Assembly: GCF_003667225.1 (NCBI RefSeq)
Contig: NZ_RCOM01000002.1
Span: 1 to 64,000 of the forward strand
DNA length: 64,000 nucleotides
Direction: 5' to 3'
Origin: Kocuria rhizophila
GTDB taxonomy: Bacteria > Actinomycetota > Actinomycetes > Actinomycetales > Micrococcaceae
Shown here: piece by piece, positions 36,958-46,593 of the stretch
Layout of the letters: every line of letters starts with the position of its first letter
Position numbering within the stretch: the stretch's first letter is position 1
Position numbers and translations under genes: made by a program
The notes under the pieces: model-generated
Told to the model about the DNA's origin: nothing
Database searches by the model: none
What the model saw: only the letters and a program-made list of their open reading frames with translations

Positions 36958-38100
36958 ATGACCACGTACATCGATTTTCATGCACTGCAGACCCTCGCCC
37001 CCAACAACATCAACCGAGGCGAGGACGGCGCCCCGAAAACGGCCTTCTTCGGTGGTGTGCAACGTCAGCGGATCTCATCGCAGGCCCTGAAAGCGGCTCA
37101 GCGACGCAGCTTCGCCGACTACCTGGACCGGTCGGAACTGGGAACTCGCACCAAGAGGGTCGTGGAGCTGGTCGCCCAGCGCATGGTGGAGATCGACTCC
37201 ACCGCAGACTACGACGATGCCCTGACATCGGCCGAGGCGGCATTCAAAAAGGCGGGCATCAATGTGAGTGCCCCCAAGGCCAAGAAGTCGGGCACCGAGC
37301 CCAAGGCACCAGCGGCGGGTTACCTGGTCTTCCTCGGCTACCACCAGGTGGACAGGTTGGCCCGCGTGCTCCTCGAGCGGGGGGAGGCCGGCTTGGCGAG
37401 CAAGAAAGAGGCTCAGGAACTCCTGGACACCGAGCACGCTGTGGACGTGGCTCTGTTCGGGCGCATGGTAGCGGAGGACGCCACGTTGAACGTCGATGCT
37501 GCGGTGCAGGTGGCACATGCCCTGGGCACCCATGCTGCGGTTCCCGATTTCGACTACTACACGGCCATCGACGAGATGGAGCGTCTCAACGAGCAGACGG
37601 GTGCGGGCATGATCGGCACCCTCGAGATGATGTCCTCCACGGTGTACCGCTATGCGACGCTCAACGTGGACCAGCTCGTGGCCAATCTCGGCAGCGTGGA
37701 CGCGGCCGTCCGTGCGGCGGAAGCCTTCGCAGCCACGTTCATCGAGAGCCTTCCGTCAGGGAAGCAGAACACATTCGCCGCGCATTCCTTGCCGGAGCTC
37801 GTCTCGGTGGCGGTCCGAGACCGTCGTCCGGTGAGCTACGTGAATGCGTTCGAGAAGCCGGTTGAGGTGGACGAAGGCGGCAACCGGCGAGTGGCTGCCA
37901 CGGCTGCGCTCGCGAGTGAGGCACAGGGTGTGGAGGACACCTACGGCATGTCGCCTCTGCACTCGTGGGTCATGACCGTGCCTGCGCTTCGTGAGAGCGC
38001 CGAGGGACTGGGCGAGAACGTCAACCAGAAGCGACTGGTGGAGGCTGTTGGAGAGGCTGTTCGGGAGGCCTCGGACGCTGGCGCCGAGGCCGCACGATGA
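36958..38100 (+). CDS. cas7e: Cascade backbone subunit Cas7e (CasC, Cse4)
   Basis: Six copies normally polymerise along the guide RNA, each thumb displacing every sixth nucleotide from pairing. The 380-residue protein starts YIDFHALQTLAPNNINRGEDGAPKTA in consecutive blocks and has QRQRISSQALKAAQRR, both hallmarks of Cas7e. It ends with MSPLHSWVMTVPALRES. A 26-base gap with AAAGGAAAA separates it from cse2, the only non-overlapping junction in this part of the operon besides cas1. Confidence 0.95.
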   Translation: MTTYIDFHALQTLAPNNINRGEDGAPKTAFFGGVQRQRISSQALKAAQRRSFADYLDRSELGTRTKRVVELVAQRMVEIDSTADYDDALTSAEAAFKKAGINVSAPKAKKSGTEPKAPAAGYLVFLGYHQVDRLARVLLERGEAGLASKKEAQELLDTEHAVDVALFGRMVAEDATLNVDAAVQVAHALGTHAAVPDFDYYTAIDEMERLNEQTGAGMIGTLEMMSSTVYRYATLNVDQLVANLGSVDAAVRAAEAFAATFIESLPSGKQNTFAAHSLPELVSVAVRDRRPVSYVNAFEKPVEVDEGGNRRVAATAALASEAQGVEDTYGMSPLHSWVMTVPALRESAEGLGENVNQKRLVEAVGEAVREASDAGAEAAR

Positions 38101-38801
38101 GTGTTCTGATCCTGCGTCTGAAGGGTCCGCAGCAGTCGTGGGGCACCTCGTCCCGCTACAGGACCCGCGAAGCCGGGACGGAACCCAGCAAGTCCGGCGT
38201 GATCGGTCTGCTCGCCGCCGCGCAGGGACGATCCCGCGCGAGTGAGCTGACGGATCTGCTCGAGCTGGGTTTCGGCGTGCGAGCCGATCAACCGGGTCGG
38301 CTCATGGTCGACTACCACACGGCACGGGTGCGCGGGGCCAAGAACTCCTCGCTGTCGTCGCGTCACTACCGGGTTGACGCCGCCTATACAGCCGCAATCT
38401 CTGGCCCGGACAGCCTAGTCGCCGCTTTGGCGGAAGCCATCGACTCGCCGCGTTTCCCGCTGTATCTGGGCCGGCGGGCGTGCCCCGCCTCGGTGGATTT
38501 GCTGGGCGGGGTGCTCCCGGGCGACGACGTCGAGGCAACCCTCCGGGACGTCGACGCCACTCCATGGCTGGCCTCCGATTGGTACCGCAGGGAAGCGGCG
38601 AAGGTCGTCTATTTGCCACTGGCCAGGGACGCCTGTGCTGACGAAGTTGGCGAAACGGTTCAGGACGTGCCCGTGAGTTTCGACCCCCGCCATCGACTCT
38701 ACGATGCCCGCGCCGTGGTGCGTCCGGCTCCTGTGATGATCGAGAATCCCGACGGCGTGGATGTTAAGGACGACTTCTTCCAGACAGTCAAGGAGGGCTG
38801 A
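38097..38801 (+). CDS. cas5e: Cascade subunit Cas5e (CasD)
   Basis: Cas5e caps the 5' handle of the crRNA. The 234-residue protein has the standard start SVLILRLKGPQQSWGTSSRYRTRE over two blocks, the SGVIGLLAAAQGR block and LYLGRRACPAS in the middle. The ATG overlaps the cas7e stop, and its own stop shares its last base with the cas6e ATG. Confidence 0.94.
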   Translation: MSVLILRLKGPQQSWGTSSRYRTREAGTEPSKSGVIGLLAAAQGRSRASELTDLLELGFGVRADQPGRLMVDYHTARVRGAKNSSLSSRHYRVDAAYTAAISGPDSLVAALAEAIDSPRFPLYLGRRACPASVDLLGGVLPGDDVEATLRDVDATPWLASDWYRREAAKVVYLPLARDACADEVGETVQDVPVSFDPRHRLYDARAVVRPAPVMIENPDGVDVKDDFFQTVKEG

Positions 38802-39490
38802 TGTACTTCAGCAGGATCCAACTCAATCCGCAGCGGCGTGAGTCCCGAAAACTGCTCGCCAACCCTCGGGCCATGCACGGCGCGGTCGAGGCGTGCTTCC
38901 CACCCGCCCGTGATGCTCAGGTGGGGGCCCGGAATCTGTGGCGCGTGGACGCAGACGGGGCAGACGTGCGGTTGTACATGGTGTCGCCTGACGTCCCGGA
39001 CATGCAGCACCTGGTGGAGAACGCAGGGTGGGAGAGTTCGCCAGCCGAGACCACTGACTACGACCGGTTCCTGGATGGTCTGAGGACGGGTCAGGAGTAC
39101 AGCTTCCGCGTGACGGTCAACCCTGTGAAGCGCCAGTTCGTTCAGGGACAGCGCGGAAAGCTCATGCCCCACCTCACCGAGGAGCAGCAACTGGCCTGGT
39201 TCCACGAACGTTCCTCCAGCTGGGGGTTTGAGACTCTCGATTTTCCCCAGCAACGGGAAATGCCGAACGAGGAGATCACCATCAAGTCGTTACGCGTGGT
39301 CAAGCGGCACGACCGGGTGTTCGGTAAGCAGGATGGCGACGGTCGACGGACGGTGACTCAGCGCCAGGTGACCATCGCGGGTCAGCTGCGCGTCACTTCC
39401 GCGGGCCTGTTGAGATCCCACCTGACGGGTGGAATGGGCCGGGGCAAGGCGTACGGGTGCGGACTGATGACGCTGGCCAGGGTCCGGTGA
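38801..39490 (+). CDS. cas6e: crRNA-processing endoribonuclease Cas6e (CasE, Cse3)
   Basis: Cas6e cuts the precursor at the base of each repeat stem and stays bound to the 3' hairpin. The 229-residue protein begins MYFSRIQLNPQRRESRKLL and contains the family start region HGAVEACFP, and the C-terminal glycine-rich RNA-binding loop GGMGRGKAYGCGLMTLAR. Its natural substrate is the stem CCCCGC/GCGGGG of the array, which the pseudo-repeats before cas3 also keep. Confidence 0.94.
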   Translation: MYFSRIQLNPQRRESRKLLANPRAMHGAVEACFPPARDAQVGARNLWRVDADGADVRLYMVSPDVPDMQHLVENAGWESSPAETTDYDRFLDGLRTGQEYSFRVTVNPVKRQFVQGQRGKLMPHLTEEQQLAWFHERSSSWGFETLDFPQQREMPNEEITIKSLRVVKRHDRVFGKQDGDGRRTVTQRQVTIAGQLRVTSAGLLRSHLTGGMGRGKAYGCGLMTLARVR

Positions 39491-39494
39491 CCTC

Positions 39495-40442
39495 GTGACT
39501 GGCGCTCCACCTCCGGAGAGCAGGGAGCTCGTCAGGGCGGAAGAACGGTTGTCTTTCGTGTACCTGGAGCGCTGTGTCGTGCATAGGGACAGCAACGCGA
39601 TCACTGCGACGGACGAGACTGGGACCCTTCACATCCCAGCTGCCATGATCGGTGCTCTGCTGCTGGGGCCCGGTACACGCGTCACTCATGCGGCCATGAG
39701 CCTGATCGGGGCCAGCGCGGCAAGCGTGGTGTGGGTGGGTGAGGGTGGTGTTCGGTGCTATGCGGCTGGCCGGCCCTTGGCCCGGTCAAGCCGACTCCTG
39801 GAGGCTCAGGCGAGGGCATTTGCCAATCAGCGGCAGAGACTGTCCATCGCGCGGCGAATGTACGAATACCGGTTTCCCGGCGAGGATGTATCCGCCCTGA
39901 CCATGCAGCAGCTTCGCGGGCGAGAGGGTGCGCGGGTCAGGCAGCTCTACCAGCGTGAGGCTGCGCGGACCGGTGTCGAGTGGGTGAAGCGGGACTACCG
40001 TCCCGGTGATCTCTCTGGGTCGGATCCGATCAATCAAGCTCTGTCCAGCGCCAACACGTGCTTGTACGGGGTGGTGACGGCTGTCATCCATGCTCTGGGC
40101 ATGAGCCCCGGGCTCGGGTTTGTCCATGTGGGGCACGACCAGAGCCTCGTCTACGACGTGGCGGACCTCTTCAAGGCAGAGACGACAATCCCGGCCTCTT
40201 TCGACGTGCTGGCCCAGGGCAGCGAAGATCCCGTGAATGACGTGAGAAGGCTTTTGCGAGATCAACTCGTCACCGGGCACGTGATGGATCGGTGCGTAGA
40301 TGTCCTGCGTGAGCTGTTCCTGAGCGCTGAAGAGCGGGAGGAAGTTATGCGAATTGTTTACGACGACGCCATGTCGCTGTGGTCTGGTCGGCGTGAAGGC
40401 CGCATGCCGACGGGGCAGAACTTCTCTCGGGAGGACTCATGA
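39495..40442 (+). CDS. cas1e: Adaptation integrase Cas1e
   Basis: Cas1 with Cas2 integrates new spacers at the leader end of the array. The 315-residue protein starts with GTG and follows the type I-E form: SFVYLERCVVHRDSNAI, HAAMSLIGASAASVVWVGEGG, the acidic site in LRGREGARVRQLYQREA, and GFVHVGHDQSLVYDVADLFKAE with the catalytic His and Asp. All catalytic residues are in place, so acquisition should be functional. Confidence 0.95.
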   Translation: MTGAPPPESRELVRAEERLSFVYLERCVVHRDSNAITATDETGTLHIPAAMIGALLLGPGTRVTHAAMSLIGASAASVVWVGEGGVRCYAAGRPLARSSRLLEAQARAFANQRQRLSIARRMYEYRFPGEDVSALTMQQLRGREGARVRQLYQREAARTGVEWVKRDYRPGDLSGSDPINQALSSANTCLYGVVTAVIHALGMSPGLGFVHVGHDQSLVYDVADLFKAETTIPASFDVLAQGSEDPVNDVRRLLRDQLVTGHVMDRCVDVLRELFLSAEEREEVMRIVYDDAMSLWSGRREGRMPTGQNFSREDS

Positions 40443-40795
40443 TCGTCTTGGTCCTCTCAGCCTGCCCGGTAGGGCTCCGTGGGGATCTGACGAAATGGCT
40501 GTACGAAGTCTCTGCCGGGGTTTTCGTAGGTAAAGTCAGTGCGCGGATTCGGGAGCACCTGTGGGAGCGAGTGCTGGAGTCATCTGGCTCGGGGCGGGCC
40601 ATCCTTGTATGGAATGCCAGGGGAGAGCAGGGCTTGACGTTCTCTGTCAAGGACCACCACTGGGACCCAGTGGATCTCGATGGGTTGACCCTGATGAAAC
40701 GCCCCTCGCGCACCAAGCCCCGATCTTCTCCCGAGCTCAGGCCGGGGTGGAGCAAAGCCGGTGCCCGTCGCAGGTTCGGCGACAAAAAGACCTGA
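40439..40795 (+). CDS. cas2e: Adaptation protein Cas2e
   Basis: The 118-residue protein is the type I-E form of Cas2, with VLVLSACPVGLRGDLTKWLYEVSAGVFVG (split around LRGDLTKW) and VSARIREHLWERV, then a basic C-terminal tail. It forms the central dimer of the Cas1-Cas2 integration complex. The ATG overlaps the cas1e stop by 4 bases. The array leader begins right after its stop. Confidence 0.95.
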   Translation: MIVLVLSACPVGLRGDLTKWLYEVSAGVFVGKVSARIREHLWERVLESSGSGRAILVWNARGEQGLTFSVKDHHWDPVDLDGLTLMKRPSRTKPRSSPELRPGWSKAGARRRFGDKKT

Positions 40796-40860
40796 CCGCA
40801 AAAGTGTCGAAGTCAAAGGAAAAACACCCCTCGGGGGACAATAACCCCTAGTCACCAAGT
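40796..40860 (+). promoter_or_regulatory. CRISPR leader
   Basis: The 65 bases between the cas2e stop and the first repeat are A-rich compared with their surroundings and hold a small CCCCTCGGGG-like hairpin and ATAACCCC. This position is where new spacers enter. No clear promoter pair was found; the array may be transcribed from here or by read-through from the cas operon. Confidence 0.7.
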
Positions 40861-43800
40861 GTGCTCCCCGCGCCTGCGGGGATGAGCCCCCTGGGGCGGC
40901 GCGGGTGATGCCGTTGTCCACGGTGCTCCCCGCGCCTGCGGGGATGAGCCGGATGCGGACTACACCGTGTTCATCCTGCTCATGTGCTCCCCGCGCCTGC
41001 GGGGATGAGCCCGCGTCAGCCTTGTTCACCAGCAGGGTGGTGTAGTGCTCCCCGCGCCTGCGGGGATGAGCCCATCTCCCGTGCTCTCCGTCCCACGTGT
41101 TCGCAGTGCTCCCCGCGCCTGCGGGGATGAGCCCCAGGTCCCGGGCCATGACCCGCAGGTTATCCCGTGCTCCCCGCGCCTGCGGGGATGAGCCGTGCAA
41201 GTTCGCGGACCCCGAGATGCGAGCCAAGTGCTCCCCGCGCCTGCGGGGATGAGCCCGGGCGGGCTGGCATCTTGTTCGTGCCCGCCTGGTGCTCCCCGCG
41301 CCTGCGGGGATGAGCCCTGTGCACGGCGCATGTAGAATCGGTCATAGCCGTGCTCCCCGCGCCTGCGGGGATGAGCCCTGGTACGTGCTCACCGACGTGG
41401 ACTTGTACCGGTGCTCCCCGCGCCTGCGGGGATGAGCCCTTCACCTGTAGGTACTGCGGAGCGAAAGCCCCAGTGCTCCCCGCGCCTGCGGGGATGAGCC
41501 CGGGAAAGAGATCGCGGCCATGTGGCAAGGGTGGTGCTCCCCGCGCCTGCGGGGATGAGCCCTGTGCCCACTGGGACGGCATCGCCCCGGCGTTGTGCTC
41601 CCCGCGCCTGCGGGGATGAGCCCGCCATGTCGAGGGTTTGGGTGGCTTTGTCGGAGTGCTCCCCGCGCCTGCGGGGATGAGCCCAGGGCGTACGTGCTGG
41701 ACCTGTACAACCCGGCGTGCTCCCCGCGCCTGCGGGGATGAGCCTCTCGCGCAGCTCGTCCTTCTTCAGGTACGCGGGTGCTCCCCGCGCCTGCGGGGAT
41801 GAGCCCTAGTGGCCGCAACGTACGACTACGACCAATGGGTGCTCCCCGCGCCTGCGGGGATGAGCCGGGTGCCGGTGCGGGCAGCACGGTCACCCAGGCG
41901 TGCTCCCCGCGCCTGCGGGGATGAGCCGGTTACGGCCCATCTGGTCCAGGTTCGCCTCAGGTGCTCCCCGCGCCTGCGGGGATGAGCCGTCCCGGAAAAA
42001 CATCGCCGCCGCCTTCGACGGGTGCTCCCCGCGCCTGCGGGGATGAGCCGGTGACCGCGTCGGGCCAGAAGGCATTGGAGGCGTGCTCCCCGCGCCTGCG
42101 GGGATGAGCCGCCTGGAAGTCAGCCATGGTCTAGTTCCTGTCCGTGCTCCCCGCGCCTGCGGGGATGAGCCCATCATGCTCCCACCATGGCACGCCACAC
42201 GCGAGTGCTCCCCGCGCCTGCGGGGATGAGCCGTACGCGCAACATCACCGTTCTCAAACTGGATAGTGCTCCCCGCGCCTGCGGGGATGAGCCCGTGACG
42301 GGGGCGATGTCCGCGGAGATCGTGCGGTGCTCCCCGCGCCTGCGGGGATGAGCCCCCATCGTGCATGTCGCGGACGTGGGTGGACCCGTGCTCCCCGCGC
42401 CTGCGGGGATGAGCCCTTCCTCGCGGACACCGCAGACATCTGGGGTCCGGTGCTCCCCGCGCCTGCGGGGATGAGCCCGTGCCGGTGAGGTAGTTGTTCT
42501 TCCCGTTGAGGTGCTCCCCGCGCCTGCGGGGATGAGCCGTCATCCGGCAGGGTCACACGGGCGTCATCCCCGTGCTCCCCGCGCCTGCGGGGATGAGCCC
42601 AGCGACACGGTCAAGATGTTCTGGACGGTCAAGTGCTCCCCGCGCCTGCGGGGATGAGCCGAAGAAGCCCACGATGGCCGGGACCCGATCCTGGTGCTCC
42701 CCGCGCCTGCGGGGATGAGCCCTCGGGTGGTGGGACCGCGCAGTGGGGTGTGTAGTGCTCCCCGCGCCTGCGGGGATGAGCCCTTCACCCCGTCACCCGC
42801 CTCACGTGCACCTCGGTGCTCCCCGCGCCTGCGGGGATGAGCCCCGACGCCGAGCTCTTCGCCAGCAGACACGGCCGTGCTCCCCGCGCCTGCGGGGATG
42901 AGCCCGGGGTCTCGTGGACGATCGGGAGGAGCCCCCCGTGCTCCCCGCGCCTGCGGGGATGAGCCCTGATGGGCTCCTTCACGGCATCCTTCAGCTTGGT
43001 GCTCCCCGCGCCTGCGGGGATGAGCCCGCCGGGAACGTCGAGGCATGGCCCAAGTTCGTGTGCTCCCCGCGCCTGCGGGGATGAGCCGGAGACCTCCGCG
43101 GATCATGAACGTATCCGCGAGTGCTCCCCGCGCCTGCGGGGATGAGCCGGCGGGCACGGCGCAGGCGGCGGCGGACGGGAAGTGCTCCCCGCGCCTGCGG
43201 GGATGAGCCGTTGCTCGCCCTGTCTGGGAGGAACCCGTCATGGTGCTCCCCGCGCCTGCGGGGATGAGCCCTTCTTGGGGTCCTTGCCAGCGGCGATGTA
43301 GTTGTGCTCCCCGCGCCTGCGGGGATGAGCCGCACTTCGGGGGGCTGGGCATCTCTGGCCAGGAGTGCTCCCCGCGCCTGCGGGGATGAGCCCGCGGACG
43401 CCAGATCGAGGGCGTACCCCGTGACGTGCTCCCCGCGCCTGCGGGGATGAGCCGATCCTTCTCCGCCTGAGCAATCGCCTCCCGACGTGCTCCCCGCGCC
43501 TGCGGGGATGAGCCGCTCCCCAACACGGCCCTGGTGTTGGCTGTGCAGTGCTCCCCGCGCCTGCGGGGATGAGCCCCCCGTGTCCACCAGCCACGACGGC
43601 TTCCCGAAGTGCTCCCCGCGCCTGCGGGGATGAGCCAACGATGCGGGGTCGGCGTCTCGGGCGATCAACGTGCTCCCCGCGCCTGCGGGGATGAGCCCCG
43701 CCACCGCACACGAGACTGCTCACGGTCGGCGTGCTCCCCGCGCCTGCGGGGATGAGCCCGGCAACTCCACCTCCGTGACGATCCACAGGTCGTGCTCCCC

Positions 43801-45773
43801 GCGCCTGCGGGGATGAGCCGACACCATCGCCCGGTGGATCAACCCCGCCACCGTGCTCCCCGCGCCTGCGGGGATGAGCCCCACGAAGGAGAACTGACCA
43901 TGGCAGCACAGGCGTGCTCCCCGCGCCTGCGGGGATGAGCCGGAGAACTTCGCGGAGGGCTTCTTCCGGTCCGTGTGCTCCCCGCGCCTGCGGGGATGAG
44001 CCGTTGCCCGGCACACGGGCGGTCTTCACGGTGCCGTGCTCCCCGCGCCTGCGGGGATGAGCCGGGCGCGGGGCACAAGGCGCGTGCGGCGACTGTGTGC
44101 TCCCCGCGCCTGCGGGGATGAGCCTCGGCTGATGGCCGTCGACAGGTTCGCGAGCGCGTGCTCCCCGCGCCTGCGGGGATGAGCCGCCCTGCCAGCGCAT
44201 CGACGTCGCCGACGAGGCGTGCTCCCCGCGCCTGCGGGGATGAGCCGTGGGAGCCCTCCGCGTCGAACTGGGCGCGGGTGTGCTCCCCGCGCCTGCGGGG
44301 ATGAGCCCAACCCGCCGCGAAGTCCCACGAGCGGGCTGAGGTGCTCCCCGCGCCTGCGGGGATGAGCCGCCCAGCGCGTTCGTCGTGCTGCTGGCGCTAG
44401 CGTGCTCCCCGCGCCTGCGGGGATGAGCCGCCCAGCGCGTTCGTCGTGCTGCTGGCGCTAGCGTGCTCCCCGCGCCTGCGGGGATGAGCCCGTGGACGCC
44501 GAGCCCGAAGACCTCGAGGAGTTGTGCTCCCCGCGCCTGCGGGGATGAGCCGGCGGCCTCGGTGGTCATGACCACGGGCGCGGTGTGCTCCCCGCGCCTG
44601 CGGGGATGAGCCGATCAACGACTTCTGGAAGGGCGACGACATCAAGTGCTCCCCGCGCCTGCGGGGATGAGCCCGCGTCCTTCAGCAGTCCCAAACCGGC
44701 CTTGAAGTGCTCCCCGCGCCTGCGGGGATGAGCCGGCGGGGATGGACAAGCCTGGTGGGGGTCTGCCGTGCTCCCCGCGCCTGCGGGGATGAGCCCGGTC
44801 ACGGGCTTCTTGCGGTACGTCTTGGGTTGGGCTCCCCGCGCCTGCGGGGATGAGCCGCGGTGGACGGGCAGGTGCAGCTGCAGCTGCCGGTGCTCCCCGC
44901 GCCTGCGGGGATGAGCCCCGCAGGGCAACCTGGTCGTTCTCGGCCAGGCTGTGCTCCCCGCGCCTGCGGGGATGAGCCTGCCCCGGATGCGGCGGGCGGG
45001 GTCCCTGGCCCGTGCTCCCCGCGCCTGCGGGGATGAGCCCTGGTCAGAGAGCGGAGATACGAGGATCACGGTGTGCTCCCCGCGCCTGCGGGGATGAGCC
45101 CGAGCGGAACTCGGCGGCGGCTTCCAGCGGCGAGTGCTCCCCGCGCCTGCGGGGATGAGCCGTCCGTGGCGCCGTGCAGCGCCCCGCCCTGGAAGTGCTC
45201 CCCGCGCCTGCGGGGATGAGCCCGCCCTACCCACCTCGGGGCGGGACAGCGCTGCGGTGCTCCCCGCGCCTGCGGGGATGAGCCGACGGTGCTCTCCAAC
45301 ACCTAGGCCGGGATTAAGTGCTCCCCGCGCCTGCGGGGATGAGCCGCTCGGCCCCGGCGTCCTCACCATCGGGGACAGGTGCTCCCCGCGCCTGCGGGGA
45401 TGAGCCCTTCCGGGCTTCCTCCAGGGTCTCCCACTCGGTGTGCTCCCCGCGCCTGCGGGGATGAGCCCGGAGCGCCGGGGGACTCACAGAACTCGAACGC
45501 GTGCTCCCCGCGCCTGCGGGGATGAGCCCCTCCCCTCCCTGCCCCGCGGCAAGAGTTCAAAGTGCTCCCCGCGCCTGCGGGGATGAGCCCCGTTGCCGGT
45601 CACGTTCCGTCAACGGCTCCCCGTGCTCCCCGCGCCTGCGGGGATGAGCCGAGACCACCGCCGCGCTCGCGGCGATCCGCCCGGTGCTCCCCGCGCCTGC
45701 GGGGATGAGCCCGGCGGGGGCGGTTTCGGCTTGGCCGTCGAGCTGGTGCTCCCCGCGCCTGCGGGGTTCGAAC
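40861..45773 (+). CRISPR. Type I-E CRISPR array, 81 repeats and 80 spacers
   Basis: The 28-base repeat starts GTGCTCCCCGCG, continues CCTGC and ends GGGGATGAGCC, forming a 6-base stem with loop GCCT. Counting start to start from 40861 to 45746 gives 80 intervals: 75 of 61 bases and 5 of 62, so spacers are 33 or 34 bases. Repeats are almost invariant; one at 44829 has a T-to-G change at base 2, and the last (45746) loses its 3' end after GCGGGG, marking the old end. The spacers at 44369-44401 and 44430-44462 are identical. Nearly every spacer begins with C or G, with only four beginning A or T, consistent with the last PAM base being captured as in type I-E systems. Confidence 0.98.
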
Positions 45774-45808
45774 ACGGCCGGGACAAAACGGCGAGTTCCT
45801 CTTCCATT

Positions 45809-45843
45809 TAGTTGTGGACAACTAAAAATTGCACAACTATAAT
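45809..45843 (+). promoter_or_regulatory. Strong promoter with palindromic operator downstream of the array
   Basis: TGGACA (45815-45820) and TATAAT (45838-45843) are separated by 17 bases, one of the best sigma-70 promoters in the window, reading toward the DoxX-like gene. TAGTTGT/ACAACTA with a GG centre (45809-45824) is a perfect palindrome over the -35, and a second ACAACTA half-site (45833-45839) overlaps the -10. The pattern is like MarR-family operators. The transcript would have an untranslated leader of about 165 bases. Confidence 0.75.
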
Positions 45844-46015
45844 CAGTCGCGGTCGGGTCGCGTGGCACCCGCCCTGGTCTTGCCAGCCGAGCATCCAGGG
45901 TGGCCAGTAACGAGGGGCAGCGAAAAATCTGCACCCGTTTGCGGCATCGATGTCGGCGGGTCTCGGCACTTGGGGGGTCGAGGCCCGTCAGGATCACCAG
46001 TGAAAAGGAGTCGTC

Positions 46016-46477
46016 ATGAACGTTCTGCACACCTCCGGTCGTCCTTTCCGGCGCAGTGCGCGGGCGGAAAACCCCGCCGCGCTCTCCCCCGCCCGCCACA
46101 TCGTCCGCACGGCCCTCGGCGGCTTCCTGGCCTTCGCCGGCGTCAGCCACCTGACCTTCGCCCGTGACGAGTTCCAGGCCCAGGTTCCGAACTTCGTGCC
46201 CCTGGACACGGACGTCACCGTCCTCGCGTCCGGTGTGGTGGAGATTGCGCTGGGTGCCTCGCTGATCGCCGCCCGGTCACGACGCCGCACGGTCGGGCTG
46301 GTCGCCGCCGGCTTCTTCGCCGCGGTGTTCCCCGGCAACCTGGCCCAGTGGATCCACCACCGGGACGGCTTCGGGCTGGACACGGACACCAAGCGCTTCG
46401 TACGCCTGTTCTTCCAGCCCGTCCTCATCGCCGCGGCGCTGTGGTCCACCGGCGCTCTGCGAGGCCTTCGCAAGTAA
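46016..46477 (+). CDS. DoxX-like membrane protein
   Basis: The 153-residue protein has a polar N-terminus of about 30 residues followed by four membrane segments, with RTALGGFLAFAGVSHLTFAR, VVEIALGASLIAA, LVAAGFFAAVFPGNLAQWIHH and FFQPVLIAAALWSTGAL. This is the layout of small DoxX/DoxD-like proteins, whose roles include redox or thiol stress at the membrane. AAAGGAG precedes the ATG. It is transcribed from the strong promoter behind the array and may be controlled by a MarR-family protein encoded elsewhere. Confidence 0.75.
   Translation: MNVLHTSGRPFRRSARAENPAALSPARHIVRTALGGFLAFAGVSHLTFARDEFQAQVPNFVPLDTDVTVLASGVVEIALGASLIAARSRRRTVGLVAAGFFAAVFPGNLAQWIHHRDGFGLDTDTKRFVRLFFQPVLIAAALWSTGALRGLRK
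46279..46292 (+). repeat. Dispersed 14-mer, copy 4
   Basis: Exact copy inside the DoxX-like coding sequence, encoding part of the short loop SRRRTVG between membrane segments. Confidence 0.7.
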
Positions 46478-46489
46478 CCGCACGGGTCA

Positions 46490-46513
46490 CCGGCCGTGGC
46501 GCGCCACGACCGG
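46490..46513. terminator. Hairpin between convergent DoxX-like and YjdF-like genes
   Basis: CGTGGCGCGCCACG (46495-46508) is a perfect palindrome with outer CCGG arms at 46490-46493 and 46510-46513, 12 bases past the DoxX-like stop. Confidence 0.5.
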
Positions 46514-46593
46514 CGGGCTCGGGCGGACCTGTGGGCCGGGCAGCCGGCAGGCTCCCCGGAGGGTTCCTTCACGCTGCCCTGCCCCACCCGTGT

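Noticed and set aside
40580-46150. Many overlapping open frames antisense to the array, with repeated peptides such as SSPQARGA, LIPAGAGST and AHPRRRGEH
   Set aside because: These are translations of the CRISPR repeat in its three minus-strand frames, joined by spacer-encoded residues. They have no start signals and exist only because the repeat lacks stops.
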